64,000 bases of DNA from assembly GCA_016648135.1 (NCBI GenBank), contig JADDOH010007960.1:1-64000 (forward strand). The letters run 5' to 3'. The stretch's first letter is position 1, and every line of letters starts with the position of its first letter. The stretch is from Agrypnia vestita (taxonomy: Eukaryota; Arthropoda; Insecta; Trichoptera; Phryganeidae). The notes below the pieces were generated by a model. It ran no database searches and was not told the origin of the DNA. It worked only from the letters and a program-made list of their open reading frames with translations. Positions 20,655 through 32,070 of this stretch are shown in pieces. The translations under genes were made by a program, and so were the position numbers.

Positions 20655-20762
20655 ACACTAACTTAGTCGTCTCCGGAAACAAGGCTTGAACCCCTGACGA
20701 GTAGTTTGAAATACGAGTGTTTTATTCACTAGGCCAACGAGTTAACCACTCAGATTCAAAAT
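20655..20762 (-). repeat. tRNA-like SINE head
   Basis: On the minus strand GAGTGGTTAACTCGTTGGCC leads, after about 50 bases, to a B box GGGTTCAAGCC. The spacing and B box fit a tRNA-derived pol III promoter, but the stems do not form a full cloverleaf, so it is a SINE piece and not a tRNA gene. Confidence 0.55.
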
Positions 20763-22389
20763 TTAATAAGGACTAATAATTTAATATTGTTGTATACACG
20801 GCGGTTAATAAATCAAAGGTTTTTAAACACAGTACTTTTTCAGAAAAAACACTCATCAATAACATTAATATCGCTAATATTTCACCCCAAATTTTCGTAC
20901 TCAAAATAATGACAGAAATCTCCCTCTCCCTTTCAAATCTCCATCCCTCTACCCAAATAAGTCGACAAAAAACTGTACTTAGCTTAGTTATTGATTAGTG
21001 AGAGGGACTCCATTTTCAAAGCATAAATCGACGTGAGTGTAGTACATTAAAGTTTATATAATTGAAATATTTTAGTACCTACAAATTTCAAACGTACAGT
21101 TATTTGAAATATGTTTTATTTTAGCTTTGTAATGCACACATAATATTAGTTATTAATTATTACTTTAGTTTCGAGAGGAGCAGACCTTCTCTTCATAGGT
21201 AAAAGAACATCGCCGTTGCCTAAAATATAACAATTTCTTCGAATTTGCCAATCACATAATTAATACTAATCAATCCTTCGACAATCACAAATTAAAATTA
21301 CTCCACTCGGTTCCTCATAGAGGATGGATAATGAACAATTTGGAAACCGTTAAAAGCCTTAAAAATATAAATTCTGAAAACATACTTACGATTAATATCA
21401 CGTTTCAATTCACTTCACCAATTCTAGAGTTTTCCCGACATTGGCCAAAAAACACCCCTCCCTGGCCTGCCCGAATACATTGATAAATGATGTATTTAAG
21501 TAAGTTATTAACTATATTTGATGAGAGGGACTGCTCTTTTCAATACTATGGTAGTTAATATATATTATAGCTAGACCTCATTCAAAAGAATGTGCGCAAA
21601 AAATATGTCTGTTGTTACGATTCAAAAAAATCACAAAATAAATTTTTCTAGTAAGTAAGTAATCTTTTTTAAACTAAAAAATATATATTTATTTGAAATA
21701 TCATATTTAGGCTTGTAATACGGGCTTGCCAGGCAACTTTCCCCCGCTTTCTTCTTACCGGACACAGCTAGGGAATGGTCTTTTGATTCTGGTCGACCTA
21801 TAATAACTCATATTATGTGTGTATTACAAAGTTAAGAGAAAACATATTTTTAATTAAAATGTTGCACCACGAAATAACCGCAAAATCTTTCAATGATATT
21901 ACAGTTATTTTTTCAACAATAGCAAAATAACTTTGTGTTAATATAATTATTATCAATAATAATAAAAACCTTTGTTTAAAATCAATATTTAATGATTAAT
22001 CAACATGTTTCGGGGAAAATGATTCCTTTATCAGGATATAATAGAAAGTAAAACAAAACCAAAAAATATATATGAGGTTATTGAATAACTTATTAGGATA
22101 TAATTTGAAATTAAATTTGGAAGGTAATTACGAAAGTAGATTTGATAATGCAGTTAATAATAATTTGATTAGTAATTAGGTAATTCGTAATAAATGGTCG
22201 TTTCAAACAGTGTTTTTTTTATCAGCAATTATATACATATTTTAAATAAATATTTAAATAAATATATATAAATAAAAAAAATTGAAGTTTTCAAACAATG
22301 CTTAGGAAATTGATTTCAAACAATTGAATTCGTAAAAATATGGATTTTGAAATAGCAAAACTATTCGTTATATACATATTTTTTGCCTA
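20763..22389. other. No gene recognised; possible MITE end
   Basis: AT-rich. The CAACATGTTTCGGGGAAAAT and TTTATCAGGATATAATAG sequence at about 21993-22045 matches 15900-15950 and may mark ends of one element family. No other feature. Confidence 0.4.
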
Positions 22390-22720
22390 TTATTTGAAAC
22401 CTGCGCGCGGATTAAACGGCTGGCATTTGTGAATTATCGTGAAATATCAAAAGCTCAGATGAAATGGTGGATTGACGGCGAAAAGGACTTGAACTGGCAG
22501 CCGCCGGCGGGCGAGCCGTGAAATTACCAGCCGGGTAGGGAGGGAGGCATTCCGACAAGTGATTTTGCGAAACGGAAAACCGCTTACAGAAACAAAAGCG
22601 GCCATTAAAAATAATTGCAATGGGATCCAAACGTCAAAACGGGGCCATTTGTAACGGCTTTACGCTTGCCGAATTGAGAACGGCAATTCGGGAATCGCAA
22701 ATTTATAAATGATGAAATTC
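22390..22720. other. GC-rich, low-repeat block; possible conserved non-coding element
   Basis: A ~330-bp patch of higher complexity and GC (CCGCCGGCGGGC at about 22501, then GCGGCCATTAAAAATAATTG near 22599) with no coding logic and no match to other repeats in the window. Such texture is typical of conserved insect enhancers, but conservation cannot be judged here. Confidence 0.3.
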
Positions 22721-22740
22721 ATAACAAAAACGTATGTATG

Positions 22741-23178
22741 CAGCGTGTACCAGAGCTAGCAGCAGAAAATTGACCAGTAGATTCCTGACTATGTTATGAG
22801 TCTAAAATGTTCAAGCAAGCATGACCTAAAATCAATAGTTATGGAGATATGCAATATCAAAGATTGCATTTTTTCCATATTTCTTACTCATTTTTCTCAC
22901 CTTGTAAAATTTTTTTTTTAATTTTTGCAAGGTTTTTATCATTATATTCGACTTGTATTAAAGCGAATCAATTTTTCATAATCGACATAAGTAACTGTAA
23001 TGATAGTTCAACCTTTTGCAAAAAATAAGTAAGAAGTATTGAAAAAAAAAGCAAACTTTGATATTGCATATCTCCATAACTATTGATTTTAGGTCATGGT
23101 TGCTTGAACATTTTAGACTCATAACATAGTCAGGAATTTACCTGCCAAGTTTCTGCTGCTAGTTCTGGTACACTCTGT
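22741..23178. mobile_element. MITE family M1, full-length (long inverted repeats)
   Basis: The two ~150-bp arms are nearly perfect reverse complements: GTACCAGA(G/A)CTAGCAGCAG at 22746 and the inverted form ending near 23173, then TTCCTGACTATGTTATGAGT and AATCAATAGTTATGGAGATA. Outside each end lies a 23-bp direct repeat containing GAAATTCATAACA (about 22704 and 23184). No coding capacity. Half copies occur at 26717 and 30432. Confidence 0.85.
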
Positions 23179-23235
23179 ATATATAAATTATGAAATTCAT
23201 AACATATAACCAAAGGTGTGGAGAACCTTCAACAG

Positions 23236-23430
23236 CTGAAGGCGTCCCTATAAAAAGGGTCTATATAGTTCATCAGGTCAAAAAGTGATTTAATTATTTT
23301 AAAATGATCTATATAACAGTATGCACCATGTGCGGCAATAAATCGGAGATTTATTTCACAAAGTGTTTTTCCTCTCTCCTGTAAAATTTTGTTTTTGCAT
23401 ATAGATACTTTTTATAGGGACGCCTTCAAT
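23236..23430. mobile_element. MITE family M2, short copy
   Basis: Terminal inverted repeats TGAAGGCGTCCCTATAAAAA lie at 23236 and, inverted, at about 23409-23430. Interior sequences TCAAAAAGT-ATTTA, AGT(A/G)TGCACCA and TGTAAAATTTTGTTTTTGC are shared with the longer copy at 49466-49889. Confidence 0.85.
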
Positions 23431-24604
23431 TAAAGAGTTAATTAAGCCAAGCACTCATTCTAAGTAAAACTTCTCAAAAATCTTCGCTTACGTTATATTT
23501 TGATTTTTACAACATTTTTTTTATTTAAAAAAAATGGCCACGTCATGTCCATTTCCTTGGAGCTTCTCTACCATGATTGTGATGCAACTTTCACCGATGG
23601 TTGTTTATCTGATTTATTTATTTGGTCACTTAACAGGAAGACATAAATACATGGGATGAAAAGAATTTAAACAAATAGTTATATGTCTCCAACAATTAAA
23701 AGTGGACTGAGATAAGACAATAATAATTTTACAGACTTGTTTAACAGAATTTTTAAAATTTAACATTAACATAAAAATATTCATTTAACAGACGTATATA
23801 AAATCGTTGAAAATGAAGACGAAGAAGTGGTGATAAGGAAGGAAAAGTGAAAGTAAATAATAATACTAAGTATTTCATATAAAGTATATAATGCAGAATA
23901 TCAGATACAGAAAAGACAGCTTCGTACTTATTTAGAAATGAAATGTCTAAAATGTAGCATATCCGATTAGGAAAAAATATTATTTTATATAATTGTGATT
24001 GGTTTGAAACAAAAAATTGTTTGGTGAAAAAGTTTATTTACTTAATTTTTTTTAAAACGATTGTTATTAAAAATGGCATATCGAATTACAAAAAAATCGT
24101 ATCCTGAATTGAGGAGCTACACGGAAACGGACATGACGCGGCCATTTTATATTTATTTTAAATTATCCGATAAAATTATAGTCTACTAAAATAATAGTTT
24201 AATAATTAAAAATATAATCACTTCGTTGTAAAAAATCTTCAATTTATATTATAATTTCTGGCTTCCAGTGTGGCGTAACCCCTTAAGGAGTGGGATATGT
24301 AAATCAGTTTTGAAGACTTGCAATAATACTGAAGTCCTTCCACATGAGTTTCATGGCGTTACCAGCGTTAAAACAGTTCTCGCCGCGTGTTTGTCACAGT
24401 TTTAATGACGTGAGCCATATAGACACGTGTTTCCAATGGAATAATTCTGTAATAGTGTAGCACATTGCCACTTGACCGGGAATGAAAAATATTGCTCTCG
24501 GATGTTTTTTTTACGAGTGTCAACTGAGATTTGCGTATGCAATCTACATAGGTAGTTAGCTGCTTTTCATATGTAAAAAATCATCATCATTGTAAAAAAT
24601 GTAT
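23431..24604. other. No gene recognised
   Basis: AT-rich. A TTCTGGCTTCCAGTGTGGC then CGTAACCCCTTAA piece at about 24257-24290 resembles the 3' tail of the LINE at 18000 and may be a further tail remnant. Nothing else is supported. Confidence 0.4.
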
Positions 24605-24606
24605 TA

Positions 24607-24641
<35 letters not shown>

Positions 24642-25085
24642 TAATAATAATAGGTCTTTATTTCAGCTTGTTGAGAATAGATTCTCACCTCGCCATATAG
24701 ACATATATACATATAAGTAAAAATAGAAATCCAACAACAGACATACAAGTAGAATAAGAAATAAAAACATGTCGAAATTAAAAATAGAAAGTAGAAAATA
24801 ATATTAAAAATAGATAAATACATAAAAAAAATAATGGAGAACAGTCACTGTTGCATAAATAGTGTCCATCTTTTATGCATTGGGGAGTCAAGCCACATGG
24901 CAGCTGCTTGAATAATGGAGTTGCTAGACCCCCACATCCTCTTTCTTGCGCTAGCTATCTTCAGTCGTTGGAGAGCAGCGAAGCCATGGACCCTGTGTTC
25001 TGCGAACATATGAGATGCACTGCAACGCCGAGGTAGACCGAGCATTATCCTGAAGGCATTATTATATTGCACTCTCATCACAGGT
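24605..25085 (-). pseudogene. LINE 3' fragment with C-terminal RT-associated sequence
   Basis: On the minus strand the frame 25081-24845 reads VQYNNAFRIMLGLPRRCSAS, MFAEHRVHGF and a later WLDSPM segment. This is the conserved post-RT region of insect LINEs (YNNAFR..LGLPR..SAS.MFAE). It is followed by an untranslated part with an AATAAAG signal, then a 3' tail of ATT repeats (24607-24655). The 5' part is missing, typical of truncated target-primed insertion. Confidence 0.85.
24607..24655. repeat. (ATA)n microsatellite, LINE tail
   Basis: About sixteen AAT-type triplets at the 3' end of the minus-strand LINE fragment; likely its replicated tail. Confidence 0.9.
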
Positions 25086-26716
25086 CATCAAAATATGTAT
25101 ACACTAGGCGCGTGGAGTGGGAACATTGAAGAATGACTTTTTTAAAAATAAAATTTATATAATGGAAAAAAAATAGAAATCAAATATTTATGCTACAGAT
25201 TTTTATGATATATCAAAATATGAACACTATGACTATAATTGTGATAGAAATATTACGAAATATATGTTGTATTCCGATTTTTTTTCCAAATAATTGGTAA
25301 CGTAAAAGTCATAATGGATATTACTTGGTTCGCATTTTGGCTCTTGGTTCCGCTACATTTAACTTGTTTAAAAAATTACTTCCTCTCATGGAGCTACCTC
25401 CTATCGGAAGTCAGCGAACATTCTGGCGTTACGACTTTATTTACCGCTGCACGGAACAACTCAGTCGGGTTACACTTGGTATATCAGTCTCTCAAGCCAT
25501 GAGATGCGGCGTCTTCCTACGCTTCTTTTAACGATGATGAGGACGATGAGTTGGTTAAGACTGTATTTTGGTCCTCTCATAATATGTCTGAGGATATTAG
25601 TTCTATGTTTAGTGTCCATGCCTCCACCCCATATAAGAGAATGGCAAAATATAAAAAAATTATAGAGGTAAACCCAAATACTCTACTAACAAAAAATATA
25701 AAGTCATAGTAAATAAGTCGCGCTTTCTTACAAAATTATGTTTTTACTGAAAGAGACCCGGTTTTGGAACGACATTAAAAAATTAATACAACGTCTATAA
25801 AAAACTACTAAGGGACTTAATTATGCAAGAATGATGTGTCTTAAATATACCCGAGAGAGAGCATATTTTCTCTGTGCCCTTACCTTAAGAAGCGGTTCAA
25901 CTCTCATACTCTATGTATATCATATTTTTCAGTCATTATTAATGGACTAGCCTAGCCGTAGCGGTATCACATTGAATTCAATTCATATTGACGTGCTTGT
26001 CGAATAGTGCCTTTTACATACCTACGCAATAGGTTGTACCTATCGCAACGTGTCATAGACTGTATGTGATCCATTTGTTAGCCTTTTGGACTGTTCTTTG
26101 AACATTTTCGAGTGAAAATATCTTATGTCATCTATTTGTTACCGAAGAATTGTTTAGGTATGTAGAAGTATATCCAGATCGAATATTTTTTCTCTATTTC
26201 AAACATTATTTAATTTTTACAAAGCTTCTTAATAGACGAAATTAATAGCTTTTAACAGAATAAATACGGCTAAAGTGCAGATATGGGGTCCATAGCCGAT
26301 CTTTTTGAGAGTTGCCATCCTCGGTATTGTTGAGTGCCCTGATTTAAAAAAAAAATTGGTAGCCAAATAAGTAGATATTAGGCCAGGCCACGTACCTTTT
26401 AGTGGTCTGCGCGTGTAGGGTAATTTACAGCACTTGTGCGACAAATATTTAAAACCAATGTTTTTGTTTTAAGCTGATTCATTTCCAAATAAAAATGAAA
26501 TTTGCGTAAAATCGGGTAAAAAGGGTTCATGTTAAATTTACATTTGAAAAACAAGCAGAAAAGTTAAATAAATTCTCTGATGAAAATGGTAACATGTTTT
26601 CATTAATATTATAAATTGAAGAATAATTATTTCGACTGAAGTTTTTATGGATGGATACATGATAATAATAATGAATACCATTTGATAGGGTGCACAAAAC
26701 TTCATTCACTTTATAT
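25086..26716. other. No gene recognised; one orphan open segment
   Basis: At 25314-25720 a single plus-strand frame is open except for one TGA at about 25500. After the stop it continues with an acidic DDEDDELVKTVFW segment and stops near 25710. I recognise no family. It may be a decayed fragment of a host or viral gene, or chance. Confidence 0.3.
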
Positions 26717-26870
26717 ACAGGGTGTAACAGAGCTAGTCCACAAAACTTAACAGGTAGATTACTGTCTAAATTATGAGTCGGAAATACATTGGCACCAATG
26801 TCTCAACATCAATAGTTATTATGGAGATAAGCGGTATCAAAGTTTGATTGTTTTTCAGTATTTCTAATTT
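26717..26870 (+). repeat. MITE family M1, left half
   Basis: ACAGGGTGTAACAGAGCTAG, then TATGAGTCGGAAA and CAATAGTTATTATGGAGATA follow the M1 left arm at about 80 percent. The right arm is absent. Confidence 0.7.
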
Positions 26871-27300
26871 ATCTTCTGTTAAATGTTGGACTGTCATTAA
26901 AGTAACTTTGATCGAATATTAGTCAATTAAAATCATAAAAACTTTTACGTAGCGGAAATTTAAAAATCACTTTAAGATTCAAGATTCGTCACGGAGATTG
27001 GAAAATTTAGAAATTTTCAATAGTGAGAAAATAATAAACATCCAAATACCGCCCATTACATTCCCCCTCCTATCCATTTTAACTCCACTCCCACATCCCT
27101 TAACTCCAGATTCACCATTAATTTAAGTGTGAACTGTGTAATGTTTTAAATTTGAGTTGAATTATATTATTGATAATGGGAAGATGTTCCCGAAAAATTC
27201 TAACGTTAAACTCGCTTCGCAGTACATATACTAAAATTGGAACGATACAGAGGAGATTTGCATGTCCCCTCCGCAAGAACGACACGCAAAATCGTGAAGG

Positions 27301-27481
27301 GTAGCTTGTTGGTCTTGTGGTTAGGACTCTCGCCTCGTGAACCAAAGGCCGCGGGTTCGAACCTCACTCCAGACCAGTAAGCTAGTTCTGTCTTCATGGG
27401 ACAAGCGTTTAGCTTAGTTTGAAAATCGTAAGAATATTGATGTGACACGTATTCCGTGTTCGCATCTCTATTAAAAAAAAG
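27301..27481 (+). repeat. tRNA-derived SINE (family S1)
   Basis: The head GTAGCTTGTTGGTCTTGTGG then TTAGGACTCTCGCCTCGTG contains an A-box-like start, and the B box GGTTCGAACCT lies at about 27354-27364. The body ends in CGCATCTCTATT and an A-rich tail. It is transcribable by RNA polymerase III in principle. An antisense frame of 80 codons is merely the SINE read backwards. Confidence 0.85.
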
Positions 27482-27539
27482 AAACCAAATAAAATTTAGT
27501 GGAAAAAAAAGTGTTTCAATTCACTTTATTTTTTCTTAA

Positions 27540-27680
27540 TTTGTAAACCTTTTCAAACAAACGAAAAATAAACGATTAATAAATTTGTTTTTAAAATTCA
27601 CAGAACTTTGTTCTGAAAAAATTGCAATTTTATCATAAGAATGTGTTCTTGAATATAATATATGTGTTGTCCCAAAAAAA
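27540..27680 (+). repeat. Tail segment shared with the tRNA-Arg-like dimers
   Basis: TTCACAGAACTTTGTTCTGA, then TTGCAATTTTATCATAAGAA and TGTGTTCTTGAATATAATA match 37330-37390 and, inverted, 12660-12720. This copy lacks a tRNA-like head. Confidence 0.75.
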
Positions 27681-27767
27681 AAAATTTTGGAAAAAACATT
27701 TTTCGGAAAAAAGTTTGGGGAAAAATTTTTCATAGCAAAAATTAACTATTAAAAAGTTACGGACGTT

Positions 27768-27830
27768 ATACGAAGTTACGGAGACAGACAGATAGATAGA
27801 TAGACGGACGGACGGACAGACAATGAAATT
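27768..27830. repeat. GACGTTA-TACG motif plus (GACA/GACG)n run
   Basis: GGACGTTATACGAAGTTACG, then a run of GACAGACAGATAGATAGA and GACGGACGGACG units. The same order occurs at 35570-35630, so this is the simple-repeat end of a dispersed element. Confidence 0.75.
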
Positions 27831-28526
27831 ATTGTAATTGGTGTTTTTTTTCTTTTAGCTTTTTTTCTTTCTCTATGTTATATTAAATATATTTTTTTAT
27901 TGTTAATCCTAAATATTGTAAAAGGTTTTACACATAATAGATAAATATAAATGTACAGACAATTTCCGAGAAAGGTATTTACGATCATCAATTCGTTATG
28001 TAGTTTTAAAAGGGAGTAAAATATTCCGGAATAGGTACGTAGGGAGTTGGGTTGGCATGTCACAGGGGACAATGATTGAACGACTTTTTGAAAAGTTAGC
28101 AACTTTCCTGACATGCAAAGTGAATTAAATGTCAACAATGTCCTTGTTTGCACCCAAGATCATATTTTTCCTTCGGGAAAAAGAAAGCCCAACATTTCTT
28201 TTTCATTTTTTTGAAAGTTGTGATTCTTTCAGGCGAACAAAATGATTAAAACGTAATTGCCAGCTGGAACTCATTTCTTTTTAAAAATACGCCGCAATTT
28301 ATTACCAATATTTCATTTTTGAAAAAATAAGATGTTTGCGCGTCGTAAACGCCAATCCAAAAGAATAAATGTAATGCATAATCTTTAATAATGAAATGTT
28401 AATCTTAAATTAACTGTTTTGTGAAACAAAAGGTCACTGACTTTATTTTTGTTATAACAAATATTTTAGCAATATCAGGCCATATTCAATAAATAATACC
28501 TATACATACTCGTACATATAACCTAG

Positions 28527-28722
28527 TTTTTTTTTTTTTTTGTTTTAAAATAGAGATGCGAACACGGAATTCGTGTCACATCAATATTCTTACTATTTTC
28601 AAATTAAGCTAAACGCTTGTGCTATGAAAATAGGACTAACTTGCTTGTCTGAAGTGAGATTCGAACCTGCGACCTTTGGATCACGAGGCGAGAGTCCTGA
28701 CCATAAGACCAACAAGCTACTT
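28527..28722 (-). repeat. tRNA-derived SINE (family S1), inverted copy
   Basis: This is the reverse complement of the 27301 copy: a poly-T lead (the 3' A tail), AGAGATGCGAACACGGAATT, TAAACGCTTGTGCTATGAAA, then GATTCGAACCTGCGACC (B box) and GACCAACAAGCTAC. The two copies are ~1.1 kb apart in opposite orientation. Confidence 0.85.
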
Positions 28723-28864
28723 TCTTTCTTCTCTTTGTTATTCTTTCTACATTTACATCATTACTTTTATATTATTGAGAATATATATTTTTTTTATGAT
28801 TGTATAGTTAATTTTGAAGATGGATATAATTATTTATTGTAAATTAGTCAACTCAGTGTAAACC

Positions 28865-29205
28865 ATTGTGGTGGTTCATAGCTGTCGCGAGTCTAGCCAC
28901 ACGCCTCGAGCCGATACCACCAATCAGGGCTCGATGTGGTTAACCCGGTTCCGGTCGTCTGCACGTACAACCACTCTGTCGGCGGCCGCCGTAGCAATAG
29001 CAAGTGATATTCCTGCAGGCAACCACATCTGTTAATTGTTACAATGAATACCACAGTTAACCGTGAGTATCATTTGCGCCCTGTATCTATCTACTCTTTC
29101 CTGCATCTACTGCATTCATCACTACGTTGGCGACACATACAGAACAAGCACGTGCCGATACGAGAAGGTGCCTCTGGACGGATGGGCATCTTCTCCCAAA
29201 CACCA
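28865..29205. repeat. LTR-like dispersed repeat R1, copy 1
   Basis: It begins TTGTGGTGGTTCATAGC and shares ordered blocks with 48395-48702: CGCGA(G/C)T-TAGCC(A/G)CA, CCACCAATCAGG, CTCGATGTGG(T/C)TAAC, TGTTAATTGTTAC and GATGGGCATCTTCTCC. It starts with TG and lacks coding sequence, so a solo LTR is possible, but neither end was fixed. Confidence 0.6.
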
Positions 29206-29865
29206 ACACATATCCCGCCAAAGCACAATGATATTTTATTTTATCGGTTAGATACTATGTATCTTCGTCAGAGCGGTTATAAATGTAAAAAAAACAAGCA
29301 ATACAATTGTAATGCGAAAACACTAAGGATGATAAGAATGATCTCTTTCATAAATCCAGCCTTCATAGTCCAGTGGGTATGACACTGGCTACTCATACCG
29401 GGGGTTCTGTTGAGGTAACAATATATCTACATATATGATTTTGTTAAACCTGGGCGTTTTTGTGATATGTTTAATTACGGTAATTGGGCATCGTGGTCTG
29501 TAAGAATGTTAAAAAATATTCCACTACATCACTATCGCTATTGGCTCTACAAAACCTTATAAACTTTCCGTCATTTAAAGATTTTTTAGTTGTATAATAT
29601 TGCATATAGTTATAGGAATATTATTTTTTTATTATTCAAATTATTGATAAACGTATCTGTCAACGCTGTACTTTTCCATTAAGAAAATAGCTCTTGTATT
29701 TGGAGAGGGACGTACACTATTATAAAAATACATATTTTTTTATTGTAGGTATAATATTGATATTTTAGAAATAAATTTATTGTCTTAAGTGTATTTTTCG
29801 TAGTATTCAATCAATTCCCTTTTAGCAATATTTTTGTATATATGTACTGAGAACACAATTAATTA
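29206..29865. other. No gene recognised
   Basis: AT-rich. A tRNA-like string TAGTCCAGTGGGTATGACAC at about 29369 lacks a B box. Otherwise nothing. Confidence 0.45.
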
Positions 29866-30108
29866 ATGAAGATAAATTATAGACGTCTCACAGAGACGAA
29901 GCAATTTACATGAACATATATATAAAACTTTTAAAAATTTGATAATGTGTGAATGTTCTGTCGATGAAATTGGTGAAGAATGTATTATGTAGTGTGATCA
30001 CTTAAGTCAACTCATACGAGTTGTAAGCCCTGGGCCATCGTATAAAATATTTCCACATACGTTTTTCTTAATGGCTTCGTCTCTGTGAGACTTCTTTGAT
30101 TTATCTTA
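29866..30108. mobile_element. MITE family M3 (GTCTCACAGAGAC inverted repeats), full-length
   Basis: Left GATAAATTATAGACGTCTC, ACAGAGACGAAGC is mirrored by GCTTCGTCTCTGTGAGAC, ttctttGATTTATCTTA at the right, giving ~40-bp terminal repeats around a ~240-bp element. The interior GTGTGATCACTTAAGT is shared with the 45703 copy. No frame. Confidence 0.82.
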
Positions 30109-30431
30109 ATTTATTCCTTTTAAGTTGTTTTCTTTCCTTTACACTTTTTAATTTCTGTAAGGAGGTAATCGAAATTTTTAATACCTAAGTGTATATAATT
30201 TTTCTGATTCGTTTGCTGACGTGCTTGCTTCAAGTTCTGCATATATATTTTCTTTCGTAATTGAAAGATTGAGATTATTTATGAAAAAAAGTTTATTAAA
30301 ACATAACATTGGTAGGGGTTCTCTATATAATATTTTTAAACGATTCGCTAATATGGCTAATAGTAAAAGCCTTCCAATTCCAATTGGAGACATTCCAATG
30401 GGAAGTTCTGCTGGATTTTAATCATTTTATT
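30109..30431. other. Orphan 66-codon frame, no gene called
   Basis: A plus-strand frame at 30221-30421 has a basic middle (FMKKSLLKHN) and a Gly-rich end (IGDIPMGSSAGF). The opposite strand is open too, and no family is recognised. Confidence 0.3.
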
Positions 30432-30663
30432 TAACTTGTATTGAAACGAATTAATTTTTCGTAATTGATATAAGTTACTGTAATGATAGTTCAACGTTTT
30501 GTAACAAATAAATCAGAAATATTGAAAAAAAAAATGCAAACTTTGATATTGCATAACGCCATAATTATTGATTTTATGTCATGACTGCTTGAACATTTTC
30601 GACTCATGATCAAGTCAGGAATATAGTCCTGCGAGGTTATAAATGTTTTCCAAATAACCCTGT
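30432..30663 (+). repeat. MITE family M1, right half
   Basis: TTGTATTGAAACGAATTAAT, AACTTTGATATTGCATA and GCTTGAACATTTTCGACTCA follow the M1 right arm and end near AACCCTGTAT. The left arm is absent. Confidence 0.75.
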
Positions 30664-31218
30664 ATATCTAATATTTTAACTAATATATAAAGAGAAATAA
30701 TTAATTTTAAAAGCAATAAGTTGAAATTAAGCGATGCTCGTCAAATGATAGTGAAACAGAAAATGTCAGGAACAGTAACGCAGTGGTACCAATTAATAGC
30801 GAAAATCAGTGTGAACACAGGTGACGCCGTCATAATACGCACGTATGCCAGCGTGTAATGCTATTACTACATTATTAATTACGTTCATTAGTTAATTAAT
30901 TACGTTTTGCACATGTTATGATACTTGGAATCATATTTTCAAATAATATTATTACCTATCAAATAATATGGTTTCGCCGCCAGGCTTTTCTCGTCGGCAC
31001 TTGATGGATTGCGGTTTGGGGCTTTGCTAAGTATATTATACAGAGTGTACACACTAAATAATATTACGAAAATTTGTACACAATTAATGTAAAAAAAAAT
31101 ATATTATTTTTTAGATAAAACTGATTCGGTAAAAATAAAATTTTTAAAAAATTAATACAAATTCAGCCTCAAGGATTTGAACCTGAGCTCTCAAAAGAGA
31201 AGAGTTGGCATATTATCG
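30664..31218. other. No gene; possible B-box fragment
   Basis: At about 31165-31195 the minus strand has GGTTCAAATCC, a pol III B-box match, without a clear A box. The remainder is featureless. Confidence 0.35.
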
Positions 31219-31510
31219 TATTTATTAAAGTGAAGTGATCTTCTTCTTCTTCTTTTTCATCAGCCTTCGTCTTTCCACTGCTGGATATAGGCCTCTTCCT
31301 TATTTTTCCATTCTTCCGTGTTGGCTAATTATAGCCATTTCTTTCCCCTCACAGCGACAATATCATCGGCCCATCTCTTTTGAGGTCTTCCGATGCCTCT
31401 TTTATTTTCCCAAGGTCCCCATTACAGAACTCTGGGAGGCCATCTTGTAGTATCTTGTCTTGCAACTTGTCCTGCCCATTGCCATTTTAGCTTCGCTACA
31501 CGATCCATGA
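31219..31510 (-). pseudogene. RTE-like LINE 3' fragment
   Basis: On the minus strand the sequence starts MDRVAKLKWQWAGQVAR, the conserved post-RT segment of insect LINEs (usually RVA.LKWRWAGHVAR), and then loses frame. It ends with GGCCTATATCCAGCAGTGGA and a tail of GAA repeats at 31238-31255. It is truncated and frameshifted. Confidence 0.8.
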
Positions 31511-31578
31511 TATCCACTATGAAGTGTTAAAGTTCCATATATACGTATAAATAAAATCTAATGCTATATAAAATAATA

Positions 31579-32070
31579 TTGTAACGAGATATATAGTAAT
31601 CGGAAAGAATTACACGTAAACAACTATTTGACTGCAATTTGAAGATGCTAGAAGGTTCTAGAATGAACCTAACGAATTTCTTAGCTAGTCGCTAAGGCAG
31701 TCATCATAAAATCTCAAAAGATCGAAAAATACATTTAATTACCTATAAAAGCAAGGCGCGTCGTACTCAATCAGTTTAGTGGGTTTTTTCATAAAAAAAT
31801 TTTACCCTTTCGAATTCATGTAAAATTATAAAACATATGATGTTTATTACAATAAGTACTTTTGTAAAAGTGTCAAAGTTATAGAACTGATGCACTTGTA
31901 GAAGTAGATTAGGCGGTCTAGCCGCATGTAAAGTACTCAAGAGTATCGTAGACTCTAAATTATCTTAATTAACGTTTAAACTAACGCGACATTAGCAATG
32001 AGAGTGACCTTGTCTGCTTTGAACCAGTGTGACTATTGCGTTGTAAGCCGAGTGATAAATAAAGGAAGTA
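31579..32070 (+). promoter_or_regulatory. Promoter-like region, possibly a solo or remnant LTR, with an HSE
   Basis: It starts TGTAACGAG. A perfect GAA-TTC-GAA heat-shock trimer is at 31651-31663, a TATAAAA box at 31744-31750, and an arthropod initiator TCAGT at 31771-31775, 27 bp after the TATA start. AATAAAGG at 32058 could end the R region. The run ends ...CCTACCA. No LTR partner was found. It could also be a relocated heat-shock-type promoter. Confidence 0.45.

Noticed and set aside
27206..27448. 80-codon minus-strand frame, very similar to the plus-strand frame at 28573-28842
   Set aside because: Both are translations of the two S1 SINE copies read antisense; the similarity comes from the repeat, not from a gene family.
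29362..29425. tRNA-like string TAGTCCAGTGGGTATGACAC
   Set aside because: No B box and no cloverleaf could be drawn.
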